Shown here: positions 41,282 through 50,599 of the stretch, one piece after another
How positions within the stretch are numbered: the stretch's first letter is position 1
How the letters are laid out: each line of letters starts with the position of its first letter
Assembly (NCBI GenBank): GCA_963812085.1
Contig: CAWETL010000005.1
Coordinates: forward strand, 124,001-188,000
Source of the DNA: SPDF01 sp963812085
GTDB lineage: Bacteria; Gemmatimonadota; Gemmatimonadetes; Gemmatimonadales; GWC2-71-9
Reading direction: 5' to 3'
Length of the DNA: 64,000 nt
Notes under the pieces: generated by a model
Told to the model about the DNA's origin: nothing
The model's database searches: none
Seen by the model: only the letters and a program-made list of their open reading frames with translations
Made by a program: the position numbers and the translations under genes

Positions 41282-43014
41282 CAGGCCGGACTGGCGCCCG
41301 GGACCACGGCCACCATTCGCGCCTGCAGCGTGTCGCGCCCCTGGAATTCGTTGCGCTCGAGCTTGAACGCCACGTCCACCGGCCCGGGGCCCGTGGGCGC
41401 GCGGTCGGCGAGGCCGAAGCCGATGCTGTCGAGGGCGGATGCTCCTGCGCGCAGGGTGGCCTTGAGGTGGGAGCCCCCCACCACCCGGGCGCCTTCCAGC
41501 CGGACGCCGCGGACGGCGAAGACCGGCCCCGGGTTCTCGCTCCCGCACGGCTCCAGCGCGCGGCAGAGCTGCTCGAGGTCGTCGGTCACCTCGGGCAACT
41601 GAAGTTCCAGGTCCACCCGCTGCTCCGGCGCCAGGTCCTCCGGTCGGAGGCGGCGGTTGGCCTCGGCCACGAAGCGATCCCGGAACGCGTCGACACGGTC
41701 CCGGCGGATCGTGAGCCCGGCCGCCATCCGATGCCCGCCGAACCGCTCAAGAAGATCGCCGCAGGCGTCGAGCGCGTCCCGCAGGTGGAACCGGGAAATA
41801 CTGCGACCGCTCCCCTTCCCGATGCCTGGCTCGTCGGCGTCGAACGCGATCATGAAGGCCGGCCGCCCGTAGCGCTCCACCAGCCGCGAGGCCACGATCC
41901 CGATGACGCCGGCGTGCCAGTCGTCCGCCGCGAGGACCAGCGCGCTGTCGGTGTCGAGCCGCGCACCGGTCTCGACCTGCTCGATGGCCTGCTCGAGGAT
42001 GCCCTGGTCGATCGTCTGCCGCCGGTCGTTGAGTCGCTCGAGTTCGACCGCCAGCCGGAGCGCCTCGTCCGCGTCGTCGGTGAGCATGAGGCGGAGTCCG
42101 TCCATGGCGTCCCCGACGCGGCCCGCCGCGTTGAGGCGCGGGCCCAGGACGAACCCCAGGTGTCCCGCCTTGATCAGCTTGCCCTCGAGCCCCGCCACCC
42201 TGATCAGCGCCTGGAGCCCGGGCCAGCGGCTCCGGGCCAGCACCTTGAGCCCGTGCCGCACCAGCACCCGGTTTTCTCCGCGCAGCGGGACGACATCGGC
42301 CACGGTGGCCAGCGCCACGTAGTCGAGGAGATGGAAGGGAAGATTGGTCGGGAGCCCGAGCACCGGGACCAGTGCCTGCACCAGCTTGAACGCGACGCCG
42401 GTGCCGCAGAGCATCTGGTAGGGCGACTCCTCGCCATCGAGCTGCGGGTCCACGACGGCGCTCGCGGGCGGGAGCTCGGGGCCCGGCAGGTGGTGATCGG
42501 TCACGACCACCGCGATGCCTCCGGCGACCGCCGCGCGCACCGTCTCGACCGCCGTGATGCCGCAGTCGCAGGTGACGATCAGCCCCGCGCCCGCCGCCTT
42601 CGCGGCGGCGAGGCCCGCAGCGCGGAAGTCGTAGCCGTCCCGCATCCGGTGGGGGACGAACGGCGTCACCCTCGCGCCGGCGGCGCGGAGCGCGCGGGTG
42701 AGCAGCGCCGTGGCGCACTGGCCGTCGACGTCGTAGTCGCCGTGGACGAGGATCGGGGTCCCGGCGCGGACGGCGCCGGCGATGGCCGCTACCGCCGCCT
42801 CCATCCCACCGAGCAGGGAGGGGTCGCCCAGCGACTCGAGCTCCGGACGGAGGAACGCGCGCGCGGCACCCGCCTCGCCGAAGCCGCGCTGCAGCAGCAG
42901 CGCCGCCAGCGGACGCGGGACCGACAGCGCCTCGGCCAGGCGCGCCACCTCGCCCTCGTCGGGCGTCGGGGCGAGCACCAGCCGGACCGCGCGGGGCGGA
43001 GCGACCGATCGCAT
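41281..43014 (-). CDS. recJ: single-stranded-DNA-specific exonuclease RecJ
   Basis: A 577-residue DHH-family 5'-3' exonuclease used in recombination and mismatch repair. Catalytic motifs HGDYDVDGQCATALL, CDCGITA and VVTDHHLP lie in the N-terminal half. The DHHA1 region (AADDWHAGVIGIVASRL and GGHRMAAGLT) follows, then a C-terminal OB fold. Domain order and size are normal. Confidence 0.95.
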   Translation of the reverse strand: MRSVAPPRAVRLVLAPTPDEGEVARLAEALSVPRPLAALLLQRGFGEAGAARAFLRPELESLGDPSLLGGMEAAVAAIAGAVRAGTPILVHGDYDVDGQCATALLTRALRAAGARVTPFVPHRMRDGYDFRAAGLAAAKAAGAGLIVTCDCGITAVETVRAAVAGGIAVVVTDHHLPGPELPPASAVVDPQLDGEESPYQMLCGTGVAFKLVQALVPVLGLPTNLPFHLLDYVALATVADVVPLRGENRVLVRHGLKVLARSRWPGLQALIRVAGLEGKLIKAGHLGFVLGPRLNAAGRVGDAMDGLRLMLTDDADEALRLAVELERLNDRRQTIDQGILEQAIEQVETGARLDTDSALVLAADDWHAGVIGIVASRLVERYGRPAFMIAFDADEPGIGKGSGRSISRFHLRDALDACGDLLERFGGHRMAAGLTIRRDRVDAFRDRFVAEANRRLRPEDLAPEQRVDLELQLPEVTDDLEQLCRALEPCGSENPGPVFAVRGVRLEGARVVGGSHLKATLRAGASALDSIGFGLADRAPTGPGPVDVAFKLERNEFQGRDTLQARMVAVVPGASPA

Positions 43015-43027
43015 CAGCGGACCGGGG

Positions 43028-43738
43028 TCAGCTGTTGTCGGCGTAGTACAGCATCACGCCGCAGCCCTCGCAGGCGTCCACCACGCCGGACATCCGCATC
43101 TGGGCCCGGCGGTTCATCGGCACCGCCGTGTAGCAGGCCCCGCACGCGTCGCCGGACAGCGCCACCACGGCCACCACGGCCCGTGACCCGCGCAGCCGCT
43201 CGTACCGGGACCGCAGGGCCTTGTTGACGGTGGCGGCGCACTCGTCCCGCGCCGTGAGCTTGACGGCCCGGTCGGCCTCGAGTTCGGCCCGGCGGGCGGC
43301 GATCGCCGCGCGCGGCTCGTCCTGGGCCGCCTTCAGCGCCTCCACCGCGGCCTCGGCCTCCGCCACGCGGGCCTCCTGGGCCTGCACCGCCTCGCTGGCC
43401 CGGAACCAGTCCGACTCCTCGCGGGCCAGGACCTGGCGGGCGAGGTCGAGCTCCGCCATCAGCTGCACCGTTTCCTTGCCAGGACGCGACACCTCCACCC
43501 GCTTGCGCCGGCCGTCCTGCAACTTCCGGTAGGTCTCGACCCGGCCTTCCACCTCGATGCGCCGCCGGGTGGCTTCGGCGACGCCGCGCTGGGCCACGCC
43601 CACCGCCGACTCCGCCTGCCGGACGGCCTCGTCGAGCTCCTCTTCCTCCTGCAGGACCTTCTCGAGCACCTGGTCCACCTGGAGCAGCGCCAGGTCCTTG
43701 TCCTGCAGTTCGAGCAACTTTTCCAGATCGGGGGTCAT
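43028..43738 (-). CDS. coiled-coil protein with C-terminal C4 zinc ribbon
   Basis: A 236-residue protein of the widespread COG1579-like type. Residues 1-170 are a long charged coiled coil. The end carries CGACYTAVP and CEGCGVMLYY, two CxxC pairs forming a C4 zinc ribbon. Members are proposed nucleic-acid-binding or assembly-scaffold proteins; the true role is not established. It lies between dnaG and recJ, so a replication or repair link is possible by position only. Confidence 0.85.
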   Translation of the reverse strand: MTPDLEKLLELQDKDLALLQVDQVLEKVLQEEEELDEAVRQAESAVGVAQRGVAEATRRRIEVEGRVETYRKLQDGRRKRVEVSRPGKETVQLMAELDLARQVLAREESDWFRASEAVQAQEARVAEAEAAVEALKAAQDEPRAAIAARRAELEADRAVKLTARDECAATVNKALRSRYERLRGSRAVVAVVALSGDACGACYTAVPMNRRAQMRMSGVVDACEGCGVMLYYADNS

Positions 43739-43774
43739 CCTGTATTCCTCGCTGAGGTCATGACCTCGGCGCCG

Positions 43775-45556
43775 CTACTGCGGCGACCGGGGCCGGTTGT
43801 TTTGCCAGTGCATCGCCTTGCGGAGCGCGCGCGCGTACTTCGCGTCGAGCTCCTTCTTCCGCGCCATCTTTTCGCCGGGGTCGGTCAGCCGCTGGTACTC
43901 GCGCCAGTGCGGCCGGAACTCGAGCGCCTCGCTGGCGCTCGCGTAGTGATCGTCGAGGACCGCGTCGGTCAGCGTCGCCCCGCTCTCCCGGAGCGTGCTC
44001 CAGAGCGCGCGGGCCGCGGGAGACAACCGCTCCGCGACCTCTCCCGCCGCCGTCCCCGGCTCGCTGGTGAGCGACTCGAACACCTCGCGGTGGAGCGGCT
44101 CCTCGAACCAGCCGGCCGGCACTTCCCTCGCCGCGCGGGCGCGATAGTCGTCGCTGGCGACCAGGACGCGGAGGAGTTCCGTCTCGGCCGCGCTCCCCAT
44201 CTGGCCGCGGCGCGCGGTGGGCCGCTCCGCGGCCACGCGACGGGTGGCGGCGGGCGCCGGGCTCATCGGGGCCGGCGCGGGCATCGACGCGACTTCCTGC
44301 TGCAGGACGTCCTTGCTCACCCCGGTGCGCTCCGCCACCCGCCCCAGGTACAGCTCACGCGTGATGGCGTTGGCGGCGGCGCGGATGGTCGGGAGCAGGC
44401 GGTCGAGCGCCTCGCGCCGGTGCTCGACGCCCTCGAACCAACCCTTCCGCTCCAGGATCTGGATCTTCCGCTCGAGCACGTCCACCGCGTCGTGGAGGAT
44501 CGGCGCGAGCGCCTCGGCGCCGCCCTTCTGCACCAGGGTGTCGGGATCCTCGCCGGCGGGCATCGTGGCCACCCGGACCCGGACGTCGTGCCGCAGGAGC
44601 TCGTCGCCGGCCCGGAAGGTGGCGCGGAGACCCGGCGCGTCGCTGTCGTAGAGCAGCGTGACCGTCTTGGTGTAGCGCTTGAGGAGCTCCGCCTGGTCGC
44701 CGGTGAGGGCCGTGCCGAGCGGCGCCACCACGTTTTCGACGCCGGCCTGCACCAGGCGGAGGACGTCGAAATAGCCCTCGACCACCAGGGCGTTCTCTTC
44801 CTTGCGGATCGCGTTGCGCGCGACGTGCAGGTTGTAGAGCGACCGCCCCTTGTGGAAGATCGGCGTCTCCGGCGAGTTCAGGTACTTGGGTTCGCCGGGG
44901 CCCAGCAGCCGTCCTCCGAACGCCACCACGCGCCCGCGAATGTCGTGGATCGGGAAGAGCAGCCGGGCGCGGAAGCGCGGCCCCACGGAACCGTCCTCGC
45001 GCCGCACGACGAGCCCCGCCGCCACCAGGACCTCTTCCTTCACACCGAGTTCGGCCATCGCGGCCTGGAATTCCCCGCGGCGCGGCGCGTAGCCCAGGCC
45101 GAGTTCCCCGGCCACCTCGATGGGGATGCCTCTCGCGGCGAGGTAGCTGCGCGCGTCCTCGGCCTCGGCGGCCTCGCGCAGCTGGCGCGCGAACCAGTCC
45201 TGCGCCACCGCGGCGGCGGAGTACAGCGGCTCGTTCGGGTCGGGACCCTGCCGCTCGCTCCGCTCCGGGATGACGATGCCCACCTTTCGCGCCACCTCGC
45301 GGACCGCCGTCGGGTAGTCCATCCCGAACCGCTTCATGAAGAAGCTGAAGACGTCGCCGGCCTCGTGGCATACGTAGCAGTAGAACATCCCCTTCTTCGG
45401 GATGACCGCGAGGTTCCGGTGGGTGCCCCCGTGGAACGGGCAGGGCCCGCGGTAGTCGGAGCCGGTGCGCTTGAGGTCCACCGCTTCACCCACGATGGCC
45501 ACGATGTCCGCGGTGTCGCGGACCTGCTCGATCACGTCGTCGGGGATGCCGCTCAC
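43775..45556 (-). CDS. dnaG: DNA primase
   Basis: Makes RNA primers for DNA replication. The 593-residue protein has an N-terminal zinc-binding domain (CPFHGGTHRNLAVIP and FYCYVCHEAGD), an RNA polymerase domain with GYAPRRGEF and the TOPRIM motifs LVVEGYFDVL and YDSDAPGLRA, and a helical C-terminal domain for helicase binding. The start overlaps the mutS2 stop by 4 bases (ATGA). It is the last replication gene of the rpsU-yqeY-mutS2-dnaG run. Confidence 0.96.
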   Translation of the reverse strand: MSGIPDDVIEQVRDTADIVAIVGEAVDLKRTGSDYRGPCPFHGGTHRNLAVIPKKGMFYCYVCHEAGDVFSFFMKRFGMDYPTAVREVARKVGIVIPERSERQGPDPNEPLYSAAAVAQDWFARQLREAAEAEDARSYLAARGIPIEVAGELGLGYAPRRGEFQAAMAELGVKEEVLVAAGLVVRREDGSVGPRFRARLLFPIHDIRGRVVAFGGRLLGPGEPKYLNSPETPIFHKGRSLYNLHVARNAIRKEENALVVEGYFDVLRLVQAGVENVVAPLGTALTGDQAELLKRYTKTVTLLYDSDAPGLRATFRAGDELLRHDVRVRVATMPAGEDPDTLVQKGGAEALAPILHDAVDVLERKIQILERKGWFEGVEHRREALDRLLPTIRAAANAITRELYLGRVAERTGVSKDVLQQEVASMPAPAPMSPAPAATRRVAAERPTARRGQMGSAAETELLRVLVASDDYRARAAREVPAGWFEEPLHREVFESLTSEPGTAAGEVAERLSPAARALWSTLRESGATLTDAVLDDHYASASEALEFRPHWREYQRLTDPGEKMARKKELDAKYARALRKAMHWQNNRPRSPQ

Positions 45557-47994
45557 GGGGCGAGTTCCGCCACGGTGGCGCCGGTGCCGCCCTGGTTGGC
45601 GGGGGCGAAGGCGTGACTCCGCACCCGGCGATCGCGGCCGAGGAGCCGCTGCACCCGCTCCCGCACCACGCCGGTGCCCATGCCGTGGATCACCCGCAGG
45701 TAGGGTCGCTCCGCCAGCACCGCGGCATCGAGCGCCGCCAGGAGGGCCATCTCCGCCTCGTCGCCGGTCATGCCCCGGAGGTCGATCTCCATCGGCGCGT
45801 CCAGCGCCGGCCGGACCGCGCTCCGGTGCGGCTGGCCGGCGGGCTTCGGCGCCTCGCCCTTCAGCACCTCGAGCTGCCGCGCCTCGACGACGACGCGAAG
45901 GCCGCCGACCATCACGACGGCGCGGCCGTCGCCCCGGAGCTCGGCGACCGTGCCGACGCCGGCGGCAGGGGTCCGCACCCGGCTCCCCACGGCGACGGCC
46001 GATCCCTCCGCCTTCTCCTCGCGATCCACCGCGGCCAGCGCCAGGGCGCCCGCGCTGATGCCTTCCTCCACGAGACGCCGGGCCTCGCGCGCCGCCGTCT
46101 CGTCCGCCGCGTGGCGCGCGGCGCCCAGCGCCTCCTCGACCCGCTGCCTGGCCTCCAGCAGGTAGGCGCGCGCCTGCTCCCGACCCCGCCGGTCGGCATC
46201 GCGCTCGCGGCGGCGGAGTTCGTCCTCACGGACCTCGACCGCGGCCAGCTCCGCCGCCAGCCGCGCCGCCCGGAGCTCGCTGTCGGCATCGCGGGTCCGG
46301 AGCTCCGCTTCCGCCGCCTCCAGCGCCCGGGTCCTCCGTTCGGCGTCGGCGAGAAGCGCATCCAGCGTGCGCGCGGCACGCGGCACCTCGGCTTCCGCCT
46401 CGGCGAGCACCTCCGCGGCGATGCCGAGTCGCTGCGCGATCGCCAGCCCGTACGACCGGCCGGGCACGCCCTTCTCGAAGCGGTACGTCGGTCGGATGGT
46501 CTCGGCATCGAACTGGAGCGAGGCATTGACCGCGCCGGGATGCCGCTCCGGGAGCGTCTTGAGCGCGCCGAGGTGCGTGGTGGCGAGCGTCATGCTCCCG
46601 CGGCGCGTGAGGGAGAGCAGCGTGGCCGCGGCGAGGGCGGCGCCTTCCATCGGGTCGGTGCCGCTGCCGATTTCATCGAGCAGCACCAGGGTGGCGGCGT
46701 CCGCCTCTTCGAGGATTTCCCGCAGCGCCGCCACGTGCGCGGAGAAGGTGGAGAGGTTGGCCGCCAGCGACTGGTGATCGCCGATGTCGGCGTAGAACCG
46801 GGTGAACACCGGGAGCTGGCTTCCCGCCCCGACAGGCGGGATGATCCCGCTCTGGGCCAGGGCGCCGAGCAGGCCGACCGCCTTGAGGAGCACCGTCTTG
46901 CCGCCGGTGTTGGGACCGCTGATCACCAGCGTCCGCTCACCGCCGTCCAGCTGCAGTTCGAAGGGAACGACGACTTCGCCGGCGGCGAGCAGCAGCGGAT
47001 GGCGGCCGTGCCGGACCGAGAGCGGCGCCGGGGCCGGCAGCATTTCCGGCCGGAACCCCAGCACCTGCGCGGCATACCGCGAGCGGGCCACCAGGTCGTC
47101 CATGCGGACGCACATCTCCGCGCCGGCACGGAGCTCGGCCCAGGCGGGTCGAAGCATCGCGGTGAGCTCGCGCAGCACACGGGCCCGTTCGCGCTCCTCC
47201 TCGACCTCCGCCTCGCGCAGCGCGTTGCCGAGTTCGATCGCCTCGGTCGGCTCGAGGAACAGCGTGCCCTGGCTGGCGGACTCATCGTGGATGATCCCGC
47301 CGGGCCGTTGGCGTGCGTCACGGCGCACCGGGATCACGTACCGTCCGCCCCGGAGCGTCACGCCGGCCTCGCCGGACCCCTCGGTGGCCCGGAGGATCGT
47401 CTCCAGCTTCTTCACGAGGCGGGTGCGGGCCGACTGCACGTCGCGTCGCGCGGCGGCCAGCGCGGGGCTGGCCCCGTCGAGGAGCTGACCGTCGTCGTCG
47501 AGCGCCATCTCGAGGCGGCGGTCGAGCGCCTTGTCCGGCACCGGCACCGCGAGCGTCGCCGCGCGGGGCGCCTCGTCCGCCAGGCGCCGCAACTCCGCCG
47601 CGTTGAGTCGGCAGGCGCGGAGGAGGCCCCGGACGCGCACCAGCTCCGGACCGTCGAGCACGCTGCCCTCGACGCGCAGGCGCGCGAGCGCCGTCGCGGC
47701 GTCGGGCGCGGGCTCCACGACGAGGGGCGCTTCCCGCCGGAGCAGCACGGCGACTTCCTCCACCGCGGCGAGTTCCTCGCGGATCCAGGCCAGGTCGGCG
47801 GTCGGGCGCCGGGCGATGATGCGCGCCGCGCCCAGCGGACCGACGGCGAAGCCTGCCACCGCGCGGAGCGCATGGTCGAATTCCAGGGTGTCGAGCGCCG
47901 CGGCGGAACCCCCTCCCGGCAAAGGAGACGGGGTGCCGGCGTCCGAAGGCGCCTGCACCCCGTGGCTGTGTCCGACCGGTTCCGTCACCATCAT
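45553..47994 (-). CDS. mutS2: endonuclease MutS2
   Basis: MutS-family ATPase lacking the mismatch-recognition domain; in other bacteria it limits recombination or splits collided ribosomes. The 813-residue protein has a core domain, the ATPase with GPNTGGKTVLLKAVG and LLDEIGSGTDPMEG, a long coiled coil (about 530-650), a KOW-like segment, and a C-terminal Smr nuclease domain (IDLRGMTGDEAE and VIHGMGTGVVRERV). ATGATG at the start makes 47994 or 47991 possible. It is inserted between yqeY and dnaG. Confidence 0.95.
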   Translation of the reverse strand: MMVTEPVGHSHGVQAPSDAGTPSPLPGGGSAAALDTLEFDHALRAVAGFAVGPLGAARIIARRPTADLAWIREELAAVEEVAVLLRREAPLVVEPAPDAATALARLRVEGSVLDGPELVRVRGLLRACRLNAAELRRLADEAPRAATLAVPVPDKALDRRLEMALDDDGQLLDGASPALAAARRDVQSARTRLVKKLETILRATEGSGEAGVTLRGGRYVIPVRRDARQRPGGIIHDESASQGTLFLEPTEAIELGNALREAEVEEERERARVLRELTAMLRPAWAELRAGAEMCVRMDDLVARSRYAAQVLGFRPEMLPAPAPLSVRHGRHPLLLAAGEVVVPFELQLDGGERTLVISGPNTGGKTVLLKAVGLLGALAQSGIIPPVGAGSQLPVFTRFYADIGDHQSLAANLSTFSAHVAALREILEEADAATLVLLDEIGSGTDPMEGAALAAATLLSLTRRGSMTLATTHLGALKTLPERHPGAVNASLQFDAETIRPTYRFEKGVPGRSYGLAIAQRLGIAAEVLAEAEAEVPRAARTLDALLADAERRTRALEAAEAELRTRDADSELRAARLAAELAAVEVREDELRRRERDADRRGREQARAYLLEARQRVEEALGAARHAADETAAREARRLVEEGISAGALALAAVDREEKAEGSAVAVGSRVRTPAAGVGTVAELRGDGRAVVMVGGLRVVVEARQLEVLKGEAPKPAGQPHRSAVRPALDAPMEIDLRGMTGDEAEMALLAALDAAVLAERPYLRVIHGMGTGVVRERVQRLLGRDRRVRSHAFAPANQGGTGATVAELAP

Positions 47995-48431
47995 CCCAGC
48001 GAGAGCTCCGTCCGGGCGATCTGCTGAATCACCTTGCCGTCGGCACGGCCCTTGAACAGCGGGACGACCCGTCCCATCACCTTGCCGATGTCGCCGGCTC
48101 CCCCGGCGATCGCCGCACGGACCGCGAGGCGGATCTCCTCAGGATCGGCCGCCGGCGGAAGGAACTCCTCGATGATCAGGATTTCCGCGCGCTCCTTCCC
48201 GGCCAGGTCCTCGCGGCCGGCCTTCGCGTACTGCTCGACGGCCTCGCGCCGCAGCTTCACGCCCTTCTGCAGCACGTCGATGGTGTCGTCGTCGGTGGGA
48301 GCCCGCTTCAGTTCGAGCTCCTTGTTCTTGAGAGCGGCAAGGACCGTCCCCAGGAGCTGGGTACGGTCCTTGAGCTTGGACTTGCGTGCCGCCGTCAGGG
48401 CGTCGTGCAAATCGTCCGCGAGCTTAGACAC
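47991..48431 (-). CDS. GatB/YqeY domain-containing protein
   Basis: A 146-residue YqeY-type protein: LHDALTAARKSKLKDRTQLL at the N-terminus, EFLPPAADPEEI in the middle, and KVMGRVVPLFKGRADGKVI near the end. It resembles the tRNA-binding tail of GatB but is free-standing; its function is not established, possibly tRNA-related. The GTG start overlaps the rpsU stop by 8 bases, and its stop overlaps mutS2. rpsU-yqeY pairing is widespread. Confidence 0.93.
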   Translation of the reverse strand: MSKLADDLHDALTAARKSKLKDRTQLLGTVLAALKNKELELKRAPTDDDTIDVLQKGVKLRREAVEQYAKAGREDLAGKERAEILIIEEFLPPAADPEEIRLAVRAAIAGGAGDIGKVMGRVVPLFKGRADGKVIQQIARTELSLG

Positions 48432-48621
48432 GTGGCTTCCGGGGACCGCGGCGCACCTTGCGGGCGGCGGCGTTCATCTTCCGCTTCCGCTTTTCGCTCG
48501 GCTTTTCATAGTGCCGGTGCTTACGCAGGTCGGAGAGGATCCCGGCCTTTTCGCACTTCTTCTTGAAGCGCTTCAGCGCCCGCTCGAAGCTTTCGTCATC
48601 GTGAATGATGACTTCGGACAT
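48424..48621 (-). CDS. rpsU: 30S ribosomal protein S21
   Basis: S21, 65 residues: MSEVIIHDDESFERALKRFK then the basic RKHRHYEKPSEKRKRK tail. It helps initiation by contacting the anti-Shine-Dalgarno region of 16S rRNA. Only this reading of the frame is real; the frame upstream is an HIT/RsmE shadow. First gene of rpsU-yqeY-mutS2-dnaG, with a candidate promoter at 48676-48704. Confidence 0.97.
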   Translation of the reverse strand: MSEVIIHDDESFERALKRFKKKCEKAGILSDLRKHRHYEKPSEKRKRKMNAAARKVRRGPRKPRV

Positions 48622-48675
48622 CAGCAAATCACCCCTCTCCAGCCCGTGTCTGGGCGTAATGTTATGCAGTCTTTG

Positions 48676-48704
48676 AAGATAGACGGGGGGAGGCGGCTCG
48701 GCAA
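48676..48704 (-). promoter_or_regulatory. candidate promoter of rpsU-yqeY-mutS2-dnaG
   Basis: TTGCCG (48699-48704) and TATCTT (48676-48681) on the minus strand are separated by 17 bases; each matches consensus at 4 of 6 positions. It lies in the 88-bp gap between the HIT and rpsU genes. Confidence 0.5.
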
Positions 48705-48709
48705 GTCCG

Positions 48710-49057
48710 CTACCCCGGCGGCCAGCCGAGGGCCCGGCCACCGAGGAGGTGGAGGTGCAGGTGCCCGACGCTTTGGCCGCCGTCCCGCCCCGTATTGGTG
48801 ACGATTCGGTAGCCGCCTGCATCGAGCCCAAGCTCTGTCGCAATCTCCGCGGCGAAGGCCAGCAGCCGGCCCAGCGTCCGCTCGCCGTCGGCGCCGACGG
48901 CGTCTCGCGCCGCCCCATAGTGGGTGGCGGGCACCACCAGGACGTGCGTCGGGGCCTGTGGATTGAGATCGCGGAAGGCCACCGCGTCCTCCGTGCGCCG
49001 GACGACTTGCGCCGGGATCTCGCCCGACACGATCCGGCAGAAAATGCAATCAGACAT
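48710..49057 (-). CDS. HIT-family (histidine triad) nucleotide-binding protein
   Basis: A 115-residue HINT-like protein: CIFCRIVSGEIPAQVVRR at the N-terminus (zinc cysteines CxxC), and the histidine triad GHLHLHLLGGR near the end. Such proteins hydrolyse AMP-linked lysine or similar phosphoramidates. The ATG at 49055-49057 overlaps rsmE by 8 bases. It ends the hrcA-dnaJ-prmA-rsmE operon. Confidence 0.93.
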   Translation of the reverse strand: MSDCIFCRIVSGEIPAQVVRRTEDAVAFRDLNPQAPTHVLVVPATHYGAARDAVGADGERTLGRLLAFAAEIATELGLDAGGYRIVTNTGRDGGQSVGHLHLHLLGGRALGWPPG

Positions 49058-49760
49058 GCGCCCCTCGCTTGCGTGCGACCCCGGTGTACACGGCGCCGGC
49101 CAGCGCCGCCGTTTCGAACCGGAGGACATAGTCCCCGAACTTGACCGGCTGGAATCCGGCGGCTTCCAGCAACCACCGCTCTTCGGCGGTGAATCCGCCC
49201 TCGGGCCCCACCACGATGGTCACCGGATCGGGGCCGATTCCCGCCGGCGGCACCCGGCCTTCGAGCGCGGCGAGCCAGCGGATCCCCGACCGGGGCTCTT
49301 CGGCAAAGCGACGGAGTTCCACCGGTTCGCGCACCTGTGGCGCCCAGGGCGCGCCGCACTGCTTGATCGCCTCCAGCGCGCGCCGGCGGAGCCGCTCGAC
49401 CTGGCCGCCGCGGAGCCGCGATGCCACCCCGTGGGTGTGCTCGGTTTCCAGCGGGACGATCTCCGTGACGCCGAGCTCTGCCGCTTTCTCGACGACCCAG
49501 GCAAAGCGGTCGCGCTCACCCGCCCCGATGGCCAGCACCAACGGCGTCGGCGCGGACGCCAGCCGGACCTCGCCGACCGCCACGACCGCGTCCCGCCGCC
49601 CGAACTCGAGCGTCCCCTCCGCCACGGCGCCGGCACCGTCGAGCAGCCGCACGGTTTCCCCTGCCCCGGCGCGCCGGACGCGGAGGTGGTGCACTTCCAG
49701 CGCATCGAGCGGAAGGAGCGCCCCGGTGACCAGCGTGCCGGCGGGGACGAGCACGTTCAT
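49050..49760 (-). CDS. rsmE: 16S rRNA (uracil1498-N3)-methyltransferase
   Basis: A 236-residue SPOUT methyltransferase. The N-terminal PUA-like domain contains HHLRVRRAGAGETVRLLDG. The knotted catalytic domain has KAAELGVTEIVPLETEHTH, RRALEAIKQCGAPWAPQV, VGPEGGFTAEE and LRFETAALAG. Normal length. It overlaps prmA by 4 bases (ATGA), a common prmA-rsmE arrangement. Confidence 0.95.
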   Translation of the reverse strand: MNVLVPAGTLVTGALLPLDALEVHHLRVRRAGAGETVRLLDGAGAVAEGTLEFGRRDAVVAVGEVRLASAPTPLVLAIGAGERDRFAWVVEKAAELGVTEIVPLETEHTHGVASRLRGGQVERLRRRALEAIKQCGAPWAPQVREPVELRRFAEEPRSGIRWLAALEGRVPPAGIGPDPVTIVVGPEGGFTAEERWLLEAAGFQPVKFGDYVLRFETAALAGAVYTGVARKRGAHV

Positions 49761-50599
49761 GCGCGCCGCCTCGCTGCAACGGCCCACCACCCCGCATCGC
49801 GGACCTCCGCGACCGGCTCGAAACCGCCTTCCGCGAGCGCCGGAAGGAAGAGCGGCGCCTCGGCCTCTTCCATGCCGGAGAAGATGGCCAGGCCGAAGGG
49901 CCGGAGCGCGCTGGAGATGGCGGGGAACAATGTCAGGTTGACGGTGCGGAGGATGTTGGAAAGCACGAGATCAACTGGGCCGAGGAGGGGAGCCAGGTCG
50001 GCCGCGTCGCCCTCGAGGAAGCGGCACGATGGCGCCACCCCGTTCTGCAGCGCGTTCCGCTCGGCCACGACATTGGCCTCGCCGTCGATTTCGATGCCGG
50101 TGGCGCGGGCTGCCCCGAGGCGCACGGCCGCAATCGAGAGGATGCCGCTGCCGCTTCCGAGGTCGAGCACCGTGTCGGATGGCCGGAGGTGCTGCACCAG
50201 AAGGGCGAGCGCCGCGCGGGTCGATCCATGCTCCCCGGTCCCGAACGCCATTTCGGGGTCCACGACGACCACCGCATCGTCCGGTCCGGCCTCGGCATCG
50301 ATCCACGATGGGGCCACGATCAACCGCCCGAAGCGCCGGGCCTCGATGCCGTCGCGCCAGCGGGTGGTCCAGTCCACCACATCGAGCGTGCGGCGCCGCG
50401 CGGTGGCCGCCGGGTCCGGACTCTGGGCCAGCGCCGCGATGAGCGTGTCCGCCGTTGCCTCGTCTTCGGCGAACGTGACCAGCGTGCCGTCGCCCTGCTC
50501 CTCGACCGCCTGTCCCGTGCGGGCCACGAGCCATGCGGCCAGGGCCGACCCCGCCCCGGACCCTGTCGAGGGCGTCACGTCGACCGCCCACCAGGCCAT
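49757..50599 (-). CDS. prmA: ribosomal protein L11 methyltransferase
   Basis: A 280-residue SAM methyltransferase that trimethylates L11. It has a small N-terminal substrate-recognition domain (1-95), then DWTTRWRDGIEARRFGRLIV, the MAFGTGEHGSTRAAL motif, SAM motif VLDLGSGSGILSIAA and the SNIL catalytic motif. Its ATG shares one base with the dnaJ stop (TGATG). Confidence 0.95.
   Translation of the reverse strand: MAWWAVDVTPSTGSGAGSALAAWLVARTGQAVEEQGDGTLVTFAEDEATADTLIAALAQSPDPAATARRRTLDVVDWTTRWRDGIEARRFGRLIVAPSWIDAEAGPDDAVVVVDPEMAFGTGEHGSTRAALALLVQHLRPSDTVLDLGSGSGILSIAAVRLGAARATGIEIDGEANVVAERNALQNGVAPSCRFLEGDAADLAPLLGPVDLVLSNILRTVNLTLFPAISSALRPFGLAIFSGMEEAEAPLFLPALAEGGFEPVAEVRDAGWWAVAARRRA

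Noticed and set aside
45613..48027. 804-codon open frame opposite mutS2
   Set aside because: Antisense shadow of a well-supported MutS2 gene, with arginine-rich low-complexity translation.
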